Origin: Paenibacillus cookii
GTDB taxonomy: Bacteria; Bacillota; Bacilli; Paenibacillales; Paenibacillaceae
Reading direction: 5' to 3'
Assembly (NCBI RefSeq): GCF_018333375.1
Contig: NZ_BORW01000034.1
Span: 1 to 60,919, forward strand
Length of the DNA: 60,919 nucleotides
Below are positions 15,833 through 24,361 of this stretch, piece by piece; position 1 is the first letter of the stretch; every line of letters starts with the position of its first letter. A model generated the notes under the pieces. The model had not been told where the DNA came from and did no database searches. It was given only the letters and a program-made list of their open reading frames with translations. The translations under genes were made by a program, and so were the position numbers.

Positions 15833-16750
15833 TTATTTTTTCAAATCCTCAATCGAGTTGATGTCCACGTAGGACGGCACGACAAGCCCGGTTTTGACGC
15901 CGGTCATGTTGGCGCCGAGGTCATCGACTTTATCCTTGTATTTGTCCATGTAATCCGCGTGGGTCAGCGGCAGCCATGCCGCGGCAGTCGCGTCCACGTC
16001 GCCGTTGGCGACTCCGGTCCACATCGGGCCGGCTTCGACCTGCAAGGCCGTTACCTTGTAACCAAGCTTCTCTTGAAGGATATATTGGAGCAGATTGGTG
16101 CTGGCGATTTCCGAATCCCAGGCCACATAGCTGAGCTTCAGCTTATTGCCGCTTACCGGCTTCAGATCCTTGATCCATTCGTTTACGCGGTCGGGATGGT
16201 CTTCGGCCCATTTTTTCGCCGCATCTTCGGGTTTGGCGCCTTCTTCGATGGCGGTCATGATTTCGCCCATTTCATCCGACGTCCATTCGAAACGGTCCAG
16301 AAACTCGTAGGCCGTCGGCTCATCCTCTTTCAAGCCTTTGCGGGCCACGGTGTGAATCTCTTCGGCTTCGCCGTATACCTTTTTCGGGTCGTCCAGATAT
16401 TTCAGATCGTATTTGGAGAACATCCAGTGCGGCGTCCAGCCGGTAATGATGACGGGCTTTTTGGCTTTGATGTCTTTGGCCAGCGTCGCGGTCATGGCCG
16501 CACCGGAGCCTTCGATCAATTTCCAGTCCGACAAGCCGTATTCCTCGATCGCTTTGCTGGTGGCCTTCATGATGCCCGCGCCCGGGTCGATGCCGATGAT
16601 TTCGTGATTGACTTGCTTGCCGATGGATTCCGCGGAGCTTCCGTTCTCCGTTTTGCCGTTATCCGCGCCGCCGCTGCCGCTGTTGCAGGCAGAAAGCGTC
16701 AGCACGCCGGCGAGACCGAGCAGCATCAACCATTTGCTTTGTTTTTTCAT
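15833..16750 (-). CDS. opuAC: Glycine betaine ABC transporter, substrate-binding lipoprotein
   Basis: The 305-residue lipoprotein has a lipobox (TLSAC, Cys22) and closely follows Bacillus OpuAC along its length: IIGIDPGAGIM, ITGWTPHWMFSKY, LAYVAWDSE-type LSYVAWDSEIASTN, VEAGPMWT, and the same terminal IEDLKK. The Trp residues in these motifs form the aromatic box that binds betaine. It is tethered outside the membrane and delivers betaine to OpuAB. It starts 1 bp after the opuAB stop, so they are cotranscribed. Confidence 0.95.
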   Translation of the reverse strand: MKKQSKWLMLLGLAGVLTLSACNSGSGGADNGKTENGSSAESIGKQVNHEIIGIDPGAGIMKATSKAIEEYGLSDWKLIEGSGAAMTATLAKDIKAKKPVIITGWTPHWMFSKYDLKYLDDPKKVYGEAEEIHTVARKGLKEDEPTAYEFLDRFEWTSDEMGEIMTAIEEGAKPEDAAKKWAEDHPDRVNEWIKDLKPVSGNKLKLSYVAWDSEIASTNLLQYILQEKLGYKVTALQVEAGPMWTGVANGDVDATAAAWLPLTHADYMDKYKDKVDDLGANMTGVKTGLVVPSYVDINSIEDLKK

Positions 16751-16751
16751 C

Positions 16752-17591
16752 TTATCTTCCCCTTTTTCGATCGGATTTTTTGAACAACTGTTGCGTAAAA
16801 CGGTCCAGTACGATAGCCAAAATAACGATCACCAGTCCGGCTTCAAAACCTTTGCCGATTTGCAGCTGGGTAACGGCGCGGTATACTTCCGCTCCGATCC
16901 CCTGCGCGCCGATCATCGAAGCGATGACCACCATGGACAGCGACAGCATGATCGTCTGGTTCACGCCCGCCATCAGCGTCGGCATCGCGAGCGGCAGCTG
17001 CACCTTAAACAGCTTCTGGCCCGAAGTCGAACCAAAGGCATCCGCGGCTTCCGTCAACTCGCCCGACACTTGCTGAATGCCCAGCATGGTGAGGCGGATG
17101 GTCGGCGGAATCGCAAAAATGACGGAGGCGATGACGCCCGGCACGACCCCGATGCTGAAGAAGGTGACGGCAGGGATCAAATAAACGAACGCCGGCATCG
17201 TCTGCATGAAATCGAGCAGCGGCGTGATGATCCGGGCAGCGCCTTTGCTGTATGCGCACCAAATCCCGATCGGTATGCCGACGACGACGGAAATCAGCGC
17301 GGCCGTAATGACGAGGCTTAAGGAATCCATCGTTTGGGACCAATACCCCAAATCATAAATCAGCAGGAAGCCGATGACGGAGAACAGGGCCAGCGACCAG
17401 CGCCCGACCAGGAAGGCCAGGATGCCCAAAATAACGATAAAAAGAAAAGGATGAGGCAGCATGAACACCCAGGTAAAGGCATTGACGATCCCTTCAATGG
17501 CGCCGGAGATCATGTCGAACAAAAACTTCAGATGATCTTCCATCCAGCCCACGATCGTCTCAATCCATTCATCCAGCGGTAGTTTCGGCAT
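16752..17591 (-). CDS. opuAB: Glycine betaine ABC transporter, permease
   Basis: The 279-residue permease has an amphipathic N-terminal region (MPKLPLDEWIETIVGWMEDH), typical of OpuAB/ProW, and about six membrane helices. The EAA loop for ATPase contact is GELTEAADAFGSTSGQKLFKVQLPLAMPT. It forms the membrane channel with OpuAA and OpuAC. Its ATG lies inside the end of opuAA (23-bp overlap), indicating translational coupling. Confidence 0.95.
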   Translation of the reverse strand: MPKLPLDEWIETIVGWMEDHLKFLFDMISGAIEGIVNAFTWVFMLPHPFLFIVILGILAFLVGRWSLALFSVIGFLLIYDLGYWSQTMDSLSLVITAALISVVVGIPIGIWCAYSKGAARIITPLLDFMQTMPAFVYLIPAVTFFSIGVVPGVIASVIFAIPPTIRLTMLGIQQVSGELTEAADAFGSTSGQKLFKVQLPLAMPTLMAGVNQTIMLSLSMVVIASMIGAQGIGAEVYRAVTQLQIGKGFEAGLVIVILAIVLDRFTQQLFKKSDRKRGR

Positions 17592-18786
17592 CCGGAATCA
17601 CCTCCTTCGGATGGTTTTGTCCGGCGAGGGCACCAAGCAGTGCTCCGCGGACAATAACGCCGAGAAGGCGATTTTCGTCGTCGACGACGGCCAGCGGCAC
17701 CTTGGACAGGCTCGTGATTTCGAACAATTCGTTCATGACGACGTCCGGATGGACGCGCGGCCCGTCGACGATCAGAATGTCTTCCAGCGACTGTCCGCCG
17801 CGCATGGCGGCCGAAGCGTCCTCCGCCGTGATGACGCCGAGCAGGCGTTTGGCGCGGTCGACGACGAACAGGTTGGAAATGCCGCGTTCGCGCATCAGCT
17901 CCAGCGCGACGCGCGGTCCCCTGTCGGCCATGATGGTTTCCGGACGACGCATGACATGGGATGCGGTCAGCACCTTCGAAAGGTCGACATCCTCCACGAA
18001 ACGTTCCACATAGGCGTTGGCCGGTTGGGTCAAAATTTCCTCCGGCGTTCCGACCTGCACGACGGCGCCGTCTTTCATCAGCGCGATCCGGTCTCCGATC
18101 CGGAGCGCTTCATCGAGATCATGCGTAATGAAGACGATCGTTTTTTTCATCTTCTCCTGCAGATCCAAGAGCTCATCCTGCATATCCCGCCGGATCAGCG
18201 GATCAAGCGCGCTGAAGGCTTCGTCCATCAGCAGAATTTCGGGATCGTTGGCAAGCGCCCTGGCCAGGCCGACCCGCTGCTGCATCCCGCCGCTGAGTTC
18301 GTCCGGGCGTTTGCTTTCCCAGCCCGCAAGTCCGACGAGCTCCAGCGATTGCTTCGCTTTTTCCCGCCGCTGGCGTTTATCCGCTTTTTGTATTTCAAGC
18401 CCGTATTCCACGTTTTCAAGCACGGTGCGGTGCGGAAACAGCGCAAACTTTTGGAACACCATGCTGATCGTTTGGCGGCGGACGGTACGCAGCTGCTCCT
18501 TGTTCATTTTCATCAGATCTTTGCCATGCACGAGGATTTCCCCGGACGTCGGCTCGATGAGGCGGTTCAGCATCCGCACAAGCGTCGATTTGCCGCTGCC
18601 GGACAATCCCATGATGACGAAAATTTCGCCGGCCTCGATATCGAGGCTGACCCGGTTCACGCCAACCGTAACGTTTTTCTCCTTGGCTATTCTTTCTTTG
18701 GTCCAACCTTGCTCGAGAAGCTCCACGCAGCTCTCCGCGTGGGGACCGAACAATTTGCTTACCTTATGAAGCTGTAAGATGGACAA
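17569..18786 (-). CDS. opuAA: Glycine betaine ABC transporter, ATPase with CBS domains
   Basis: The 405-residue ATPase has Walker A (GLSGSGKST), Q-loop (VFQKFALFPHRT), signature LSGGMQQRVGLARAL, Walker B (ILLMDEAFSALDP) and H-loop (ITHDLDEAL). After about residue 280 come two CBS motifs (LELMRERGISNLFVVD...LLGVITAED and SKVPLAVVDDENRLLGVIVRG). In OpuA-type importers these sense ionic strength or bind c-di-AMP, a link of interest given the c-di-AMP riboswitches of this window. The TTG at 18786 is preferred because a GGGGGG-type ribosome site precedes it; an ATG 42 bp upstream lies before this site. Confidence 0.95.
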   Translation of the reverse strand: MSILQLHKVSKLFGPHAESCVELLEQGWTKERIAKEKNVTVGVNRVSLDIEAGEIFVIMGLSGSGKSTLVRMLNRLIEPTSGEILVHGKDLMKMNKEQLRTVRRQTISMVFQKFALFPHRTVLENVEYGLEIQKADKRQRREKAKQSLELVGLAGWESKRPDELSGGMQQRVGLARALANDPEILLMDEAFSALDPLIRRDMQDELLDLQEKMKKTIVFITHDLDEALRIGDRIALMKDGAVVQVGTPEEILTQPANAYVERFVEDVDLSKVLTASHVMRRPETIMADRGPRVALELMRERGISNLFVVDRAKRLLGVITAEDASAAMRGGQSLEDILIVDGPRVHPDVVMNELFEITSLSKVPLAVVDDENRLLGVIVRGALLGALAGQNHPKEVIPDAETTAG

Positions 18787-18920
18787 ATGAATCCCCCCTT
18801 TAAACCAGTTAGAGCACAAAAATTGCAAAAACCCATGATTCGGATCGGCGGCCCTTTAAACAGCAGAAAAAAAGAGCGCCGATGGAATCCGTGGCGTTGA
18901 ACGATGCAACAACTAACAAT

Positions 18921-18972
18921 ATCGTAACAAACGTTTTAACAGTATGTAAAGAACGTACAGAAAAAACTGTAC
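18921..18972 (-). promoter_or_regulatory. Probable opuA promoter with adjacent inverted repeat
   Basis: On the minus strand, a -35 TTTACA (18945-18950) and -10 TACGAT (18921-18926) are 18 bp apart. Immediately upstream is a perfect inverted repeat, GTACAG, 6 nt, CTGTAC (18955-18972), a candidate site for the adjacent GbsR-type regulator. The rest of the 18787-19155 gap shows nothing else I recognise. Confidence 0.55.
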
Positions 18973-19155
18973 AAACCATTCCTCAGATTTCCTCCCATAT
19001 GCTCCCGTATGCGGCTTCTGAGGCTTCTTTACTTTTAAAAGGCGTTTTTCTACAATAGACCAAGAAGGTTGTTGCCTCTGGATTTTCGTCTAAGCGATGA
19101 GTGATCTAACGGAAAACACCCGAGAGAATGGCTGAACTATAAGGAGGTTGCAAGC

Positions 19156-19722
19156 ATGGGCTTGGACCCGGGCAAAGAAGCGCAGCATGCGGCGCTGGAC
19201 AAAATACGCAAACGTGTGATCGAAACGATCGGGCGAAATATGGACTTATACGGCATTTCCTTATCGACGGGACATCTCTATGGCCTGCTTTTTTTTGCGG
19301 ACAAGCCGATGACGCTGGACGAGATGGGCGCCGAAATGAAGATGAGCAAAACCAGTATGAGTACGGGCGTTCGCACGCTTCTTGATCTGAAAATGGTAAA
19401 CAAGGTTTGGGAAAAAGGCTCGCGCAAAGACCTGTATGAAGTGGAGTACGATTGGTACCAGACGTTTACCGACTTTTTTGACATCAAATGGAGAAAGTCC
19501 GTGGAATCCAACATGATGGTCCTTCGCAAAGCGACGGATGAAATCAATAAAATGGAAAAGGAATACGCGGAAGATCCGGAAATGATGGAGATGCTGCGCA
19601 AAGACAAAGCCAAGCTCCAGGATGCGTTCGCTTATTACCAGTGGCTGGACCGGCTGATCGATACCTTTGAAAACGGGGACATTTACAAGCTGGTACCGAA
19701 AGTGCCGCCCAGGGAAAATTAA
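19156..19722 (+). CDS. GbsR/OpcR-family MarR-type repressor
   Basis: The 188-residue protein has the GbsR layout: helical N-terminus, GHLYGLLFFADKPMTLDEMGAEMKMSKTSMSTGVRTLLDLKMVNKVWEKG as winged helix, and a long C-terminal helix. It also has the aromatic residues (YDWYQTFTDFFDIKWR) that in GbsR/OpcR family members contribute to choline sensing. Family members repress choline or betaine uptake and oxidation genes. The divergent position to opuA suggests it controls that operon. AAGGAGG lies just before the ATG. Confidence in the family is high; the effector is inferred. Confidence 0.85.
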   Translation: MGLDPGKEAQHAALDKIRKRVIETIGRNMDLYGISLSTGHLYGLLFFADKPMTLDEMGAEMKMSKTSMSTGVRTLLDLKMVNKVWEKGSRKDLYEVEYDWYQTFTDFFDIKWRKSVESNMMVLRKATDEINKMEKEYAEDPEMMEMLRKDKAKLQDAFAYYQWLDRLIDTFENGDIYKLVPKVPPREN

Positions 19723-19728
19723 TCATAG

Positions 19729-19766
19729 AGGACCGGGATGCTTCAGGCTCCCAAGGTCCTTTTTTT
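19729..19766 (+). terminator. Intrinsic terminator after the GbsR-type gene
   Basis: AGGACC...GGGA pairs with TCCC...GGTCCT, followed by TTTTTTT. Confidence 0.75.
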
Positions 19767-19857
19767 GTGCCTTGGGCCCGTGGATCGGCGGTGTTGAAAC
19801 CTTTTGTCAAGCGGGTACGTCAGGAAGGGAAAACGTCACGAGTAAGAGGGGGATTCC

Positions 19858-20736
19858 ATGAAAAAGTACGGCTTGCTTATGCTCATCGTTATGCTGGCCT
19901 TCATCTTCGGCTGTTCCGACCGGCAGGAGCCGCAAAACGGCAAAAAAACCCCAGAAACGCCTCGCCATACGGAGAAACCGGGAGCAGACGGCCAAACATC
20001 CAAGGGCGCCGATGTAGTCGACATGCACGGGATGGTCCAAAACCTGGGACGGCTGGATGCTTTCGTGAACGAAAAAGAGGGAACGCAGCGGCTGATCCGG
20101 TACACGATCGAAGGCGATCCCATGTACTATGATATCACGCGCAAAAACGGCCGGATCGAACTGCGGCTGGATTCGACGATGGACGAATACGGTTCGGGCA
20201 CGGTACAGATCTTTGACTGCGGCCGGATGAACCGCGGGGAAACGGAAACGCAAATCCGGTATGTTCTTACGGGCTGCGCAGGGGAAAGGGAGGAGGTCGA
20301 GCTGTTGACGATTCATTTTGACGTGAGCAGGCAGGACCGCTTCGATTTTGTTCTGAAGTACGGTCCCGGCTTGAAAAATGAAATCCATACGGCGGAACAG
20401 AAGTTTGTGAAAAGCCTCGACGACGGCGCAGCAACGGTCAGCGACTTCGCCATTCCGGAAAAGGACCTCCAGAAAATATACCGCGCCTTGGTCCTTGCCG
20501 GTTACCTGACCGGGAAAAAGCTCTCTGCTGCCTGCAGCGGCCCCGCGGGGGATGCGTATGATCTGACGGTATACATCAACAGCGGCGAGCGGAAGTTTCG
20601 GTGGAATTCCTGCGACGGCAGTCCGGACGGCAAGCAAATGACGGCGGTAGCGGAGGAAATCATCGGGATCGTGCACTCGGGTTCCGTCTATCGGTCCTTG
20701 CCGAAGACGGCGGCGGAGCAAGGGACGGGAAATTAA
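19858..20736 (+). CDS. DUF4362-type lipoprotein
   Basis: The 292-residue protein has a lipobox (FIFGC, Cys19), a charged linker, then a domain DVVDMHGMVQNLGRLDAFV...RLIRYTIEGDPMYYDI, which I recognise as DUF4362. The C-terminal half (about 180-285: YGPGLKNEIHTAEQKFVKSLDDG...RKFRWNSCDGSPDGKQM) resembles a second unknown domain. Two Cys pairs (FDCGRM/TGCAGE and AACSGP/NSCDGS) could form disulphides. It is exported and membrane-anchored. The ATG at 19858 follows GAGGGGG. No function is known for the family. Confidence 0.75.
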   Translation: MKKYGLLMLIVMLAFIFGCSDRQEPQNGKKTPETPRHTEKPGADGQTSKGADVVDMHGMVQNLGRLDAFVNEKEGTQRLIRYTIEGDPMYYDITRKNGRIELRLDSTMDEYGSGTVQIFDCGRMNRGETETQIRYVLTGCAGEREEVELLTIHFDVSRQDRFDFVLKYGPGLKNEIHTAEQKFVKSLDDGAATVSDFAIPEKDLQKIYRALVLAGYLTGKKLSAACSGPAGDAYDLTVYINSGERKFRWNSCDGSPDGKQMTAVAEEIIGIVHSGSVYRSLPKTAAEQGTGN

Positions 20737-20884
20737 CTACAGCGAAAAGCACTTTTTTTCTTTCTTTTGCATGGTTTTGCCGATCCGGGCCGTCAAACGT
20801 TAATAGAAGCCATTCCTCGAGGAAAAAAGGCGGTCTGCTGCAGAAGAACGAATCTTGAACAGAAAGACGTGAACCCTATTGAAT

Positions 20885-21502
20885 ATGTTCGCTACGTTTT
20901 CAAAAGCAAGCGTTCAGTCGTTATGGATGGCCTGGGAATCGGTGTTTGACCAAATGACGAAATGGCGGAGTTCCTCCGTTCAAACCTATGGAATTTGCAA
21001 ACTTGTGGTGAAGAGGCATCACGGAAAAAGCCTGGAATGCCATACCGGAGAATGGATTCATGCCGGCGATTGGGTGGGGGAGCTTCATCTGGACAACCGG
21101 CAGGTGCTCCGGCTCTCCAAGGAGCTGGGGGCCGACCGTGCGGCGCTGCTGACCGCCAGAATGCTGCGGAAATCGATGCAGGAGATCAGCGCGGCGTTCG
21201 AAACCGATCCCGGGCTAGCGCATGTCAAAGCGCTGACCGGCATTACGCTGCTGCACCGCGGGATGATCCACGGGCTTGGCTTTGAGCTGCATCCGCTGAA
21301 GTCCAAGAGCTTCCGGATGTTCTCGACCTATTACTTGCGCCTGCTGCTCCGGGTGCTGCATCCGGAAGGCGGAGCCCGCACGAAGCGGCAGGTTACGAAG
21401 CTTGTCCCGAAAATGCTGCTGATGACGAGGCAGTCTTTGCTTTTGCGCTATCGGCAGGAAGCATGGGCAAAGGGCGGCGGTATGGCCGCGATCGTGTCAT
21501 GA
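20885..21502 (+). CDS. YkoP-like domain protein, function unknown
   Basis: The roughly 205-residue protein matches the YkoP-type pattern that is found alone or fused to polysaccharide deacetylases: CHTGEWIHAGDWVGELHLDNRQVLRL, then RMLRKSMQEISAAFETDP and KALTGITLLHRGMIHGLGFELHPL, then a basic C-terminus with VLHPEGGARTK. The start is uncertain: ATG at 20885 or TTG at 20879, with only a weak ribosome site. It may act on membrane lipids or cell-wall glycans, but no active site is clear. Confidence 0.65.
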   Translation: MFATFSKASVQSLWMAWESVFDQMTKWRSSSVQTYGICKLVVKRHHGKSLECHTGEWIHAGDWVGELHLDNRQVLRLSKELGADRAALLTARMLRKSMQEISAAFETDPGLAHVKALTGITLLHRGMIHGLGFELHPLKSKSFRMFSTYYLRLLLRVLHPEGGARTKRQVTKLVPKMLLMTRQSLLLRYRQEAWAKGGGMAAIVS

Positions 21503-21529
21503 TGGCTTGTGAAGCGTTTTCAAATAGCA

Positions 21530-21550
21530 GCCGCCATCTTGGATGGCGGC
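21530..21550. terminator. Hairpin terminator between convergent genes
   Basis: GCCGCCATC, 3-nt loop, GATGGCGGC is a perfect 9-bp stem between the rightward YkoP-like gene and the leftward Cys/Lys-rich gene. The T-run is weak on both sides. Confidence 0.5.
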
Positions 21551-21586
21551 CTGAAGGATGTCATGCGGGACATGCGCCCGATGGCC

Positions 21587-21811
21587 TCACCAATGGTGCT
21601 TTTTCTTATGGGGTCTGCAGACGTGGCACCGGCTCCGTTTACAGTGGCCTTTCTTACACGGGATTTCGTGACACCAGGAAAACGGATCGTGGTACTTTTT
21701 AACTTTTGGTTTATAGATAATGGTTGTGTAAGTGACGCAGCCTTTGACTTCCTTAAAACACCGCTTGAACTTTTTCGGTTTAGGATCGCATTTGCATGGA
21801 TGTTTTCTCAT
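21587..21811 (-). CDS. Cys/Lys/His-rich 74-residue protein, possibly spore-associated
   Basis: The 74-residue chain contains nine cysteines (6, 8, 18, 25, 47, 52, 57, 62, 65), about eighteen lysines and many His, and is very basic. There is no signal peptide. TAGGAGGGG lies just upstream of the ATG, a strong ribosome site that supports a real gene over the overlapping plus-strand frame. Composition resembles small cross-linked spore coat or metal-binding proteins of Bacillales, but I recognise no family. It stands alone with a hairpin behind it. Confidence 0.6.
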   Translation of the reverse strand: MRKHPCKCDPKPKKFKRCFKEVKGCVTYTTIIYKPKVKKYHDPFSWCHEIPCKKGHCKRSRCHVCRPHKKKHHW

Positions 21812-22176
21812 GAAAATTTTCCCCTCCTAAAGGATATTGGTAGGCTTCCGTATACTATATTTCAGTCGGCCTGCCTTTGACAGGGACACGAAACCAACTT
21901 AATGAAATATGGGCGACGAAGAGCGTTATATCCTTTGTTCTTCGATGACGTCCATGTCGTTGGCCGGCCACCGGAAAAGCATGGAAATCCAAGGTACGAC
22001 CGTTTCTTGCGGTTGTGCTTTATTTTTTTTCGAAAAGAAAATATGCCTATTTACAAATGGAAAATGGTGGGTTATGATAAAGCCATCTTATCGATCTAAA
22101 AAATTAGAATGAATTATAAATGTGGAATGATTGATTAAATTGGATCGAAATTTGAAAGAACGGGAGTGTCGCGTTT
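21812..22176. other. 365-bp gap
   Basis: This holds the upstream region of the leftward Cys/Lys-rich gene and the leader of the rightward ArsR gene (AT-rich from about 22080, with the ribosome site GAACGGGAG). No further gene, RNA or repeat was recognised. Confidence 0.4.
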
Positions 22177-22674
22177 ATGGATCAGAATGAGCACCAATCC
22201 ATTGAAATCTCGGTGGAGCAGGCCAAATTGCTGGGGAGCGCCCAGCGGGTGAAGATTATCGGAGCGATCGTCGAGACGCCGAAAACGGCCAAGCAAGTAG
22301 CCGATGAACTTGGGGAATCGCCGGGAAGCATCCACTATCATATTCAGAAATTGCACGACGGCGGATTGATCGATTTGGTGGAGACCCGGACTGTCGGGGG
22401 CATCGTGGAGAAATATTATAAGTCCAAGGCAAAGTGGTTCAACACCAAGGGAACGCAGCTTGTCGATCCGGTGCTGGCAGACGATTATCAAGCGGCATCC
22501 AGCACGAAAATGAACGTGAGAATGCAGCTCACTCCGGAGCAGCACGAGGAAATGACGGCCGAATTCAAGGCTCTGCTCGAAACATGGGTTGCGAAGACCT
22601 CGGCATCGAAAGCGAAAAACAGCCGGGAATATGCGATCGGAATTCGGGTGATTTCGGCGGAAGCGGCAAAATAA
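22177..22674 (+). CDS. ArsR-like winged-helix regulator
   Basis: The 165-residue protein has the helix-turn-helix AKLLGSAQRVKIIGAIVETPKTAKQVADELGESPGSIHYHIQKLHDGGLIDLVETRTVGGIVEKYYKS. This is the HTH_20/ArsR layout found in regulators that sit ahead of MFS transporters. The C-terminal half is helical and may bind a ligand. It precedes an MFS gene by 61 bp in the same direction, so it is probably its regulator and cotranscribed. Confidence 0.8.
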   Translation: MDQNEHQSIEISVEQAKLLGSAQRVKIIGAIVETPKTAKQVADELGESPGSIHYHIQKLHDGGLIDLVETRTVGGIVEKYYKSKAKWFNTKGTQLVDPVLADDYQAASSTKMNVRMQLTPEQHEEMTAEFKALLETWVAKTSASKAKNSREYAIGIRVISAEAAK

Positions 22675-22735
22675 CCGGCCAACCAAATCGGGTTGCTTGG
22701 GTTATGAATAATGACAAACGGGAAGGGTGTATGGG

Positions 22736-24055
22736 ATGGGGATTTTTAAGAATCGTAATTTCACGCTGCTGTTCATCGGCCGGATCCTGACGAATATCGG
22801 GGACAGTTTGTATGCCGTTGCGGCCATGTGGCTGGTGTACAGCCTTGGCGGCTCCACGCTTTATACCGGGATCGCCGGCTTTCTATCGATCTTGCCCAGA
22901 ATCATTCAGCTCTTCTCGGGGCCCATGATCGACCGCGTGCCCCTGCGGGGCCTGCTGGTATATTCCCAGCTGTTTCAGGCGGTTTTGCTGCTGGTCGTGC
23001 CCCTTGCGCATTATTTTGATTTTTTGACGGTTGGGCTGGTGCTGGCGATTACCCCGATCTTAACGACGATCAACATGTGGTTTTATCCCGCGCAAATGTC
23101 GGCGCTACCGAAAATCCTGGATAAAAAGCAGCTGACGCAGGGCAACTCCTTGTTTTCGTTTGCGTATCAAGGGATTGACGTTGCGTGCAACGCCGTGTCG
23201 GGGGCGCTCATTGTCCTGCTCGGCGCGGTTGCGCTTTATTTGTGGAACTCGCTCGGCTTCTTTATCGGGGCGCTGCTGTTTATGCAGTTGAGAATCAAAA
23301 CAACACCAAGAGATTCGCATAACAACGAACAAAAGATATCCTAAAACAAAACCTCGGAATCGAACACCCGTCGCACCCCGTTCAAGGATTACGTATCGGA
23401 CATGAAAGAAGGGATTCGGCTGATCCTGGCCACGCCGTTGTCGCGCATCCAACTCGGCGTGATCGTCATCAACGCGGCGGGCGGGGCGACTTTTACGGTC
23501 ATGCCGGCTTTCGCCGACGGTCTGGGCGGGCCCGGGATCTATGGAATGCTGCTGATGGCCGGGGCTTGCGGCAGTTTGCTTGGCGCCCTCCTCGCGCCTT
23601 ATATGAAGCTGGAGAGGGTTCGCCTCGGCGTTGTTTTTGCCGCTGCCTTCTGCTTATCCGGAATCGCGTGGTGCCTGAGCGTATTCAGCAGTTGGACGTG
23701 GCTCGTCGTTTTGGTTTATGGGCTGGCCTGGTTCCCGGGAGGCGTCACCAACGTTATCATCAATACGGTCATTCAAAAAGGCGTGCCGGAAAAAAACATG
23801 GGAACGGTTTTTGCCGCGGCTTCCGGGTTAAGCGGCATCGCGATGCCGCTGGGCAATTTGCTTGGCGGCAGCGCAGGCGTCGTGACGTCAAGCTCGGCCG
23901 TCATTGCCGTTTGCGGGCTCGCGGTGCTGGGCGTGGGCATCTATTGGATGTTCGACCCGGTCACGCGAAAGCTGCCTGCGGCCGATGACATGGATCAATC
24001 CTGGTTTGCTTCCCCGGAAAAAACGAATGCGGCGCAAGCGACCCCATCGCTATAA
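22736..24055 (+). pseudogene. MFS transporter interrupted by one in-frame stop codon
   Basis: The first part (22736-23344) holds helices 1-6 with GRILTNIGDSLYAVAAMWLVYSLGG, and ends at a TAA at 23342-23344. The same frame then continues open from 23345 to 24055 with helices 7-12 (MKEGIRLILATPLSRIQLGVIVI onwards). Together they make one full-length 12-helix protein of about 440 residues. The stop falls in the central cytoplasmic loop (NEQKIS, stop, NKTSESNTRRTPFKDYV). Either this is a recent nonsense mutation, or the halves are made separately; the internal ATG at 23402 has an AAGAAGGG-type stretch only after it, so reinitiation is doubtful. The start ATG at 22736 follows GGAAGGG. Confidence 0.8.
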
Positions 24056-24087
24056 TTCTATATCCCTTTTCTTCATATAAAGTGGTG

Positions 24088-24126
24088 CGGCCCCGCAGGA
24101 TGAAGTCCTTTACGGGGCCGTTTTTT
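24088..24126 (+). terminator. Intrinsic terminator after the MFS gene
   Basis: CGGCCCCG pairs with CGGGGCCG, followed by TTTTTT. Confidence 0.85.
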
Positions 24127-24361
24127 ACACCGGCTGAAGGCTGAAATGGTTTGCGAAGGGCCGGTTGGTTCAATCGGACTTTTAGTTGCTCTCGGTAAGG
24201 AGAGAATTCGGATCCATAGAGGTATCAAATGGGTATAGACCGTTGGTCATCCGGAAAGATTCTTGTCCCCCTGTGCTTGTCAGGCTAGTCTGCATAATGT
24301 GAACAAGTCCCTCATAGACATGTATCAATCAAGTAAAACATGTGCTAAAGGGGATGATGTC

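Noticed and set aside
21509..21880. A 123-codon plus-strand frame covering the Cys/Lys-rich gene
   Set aside because: No ribosome site; the minus-strand frame has a strong TAGGAGGGG site and a coherent composition.
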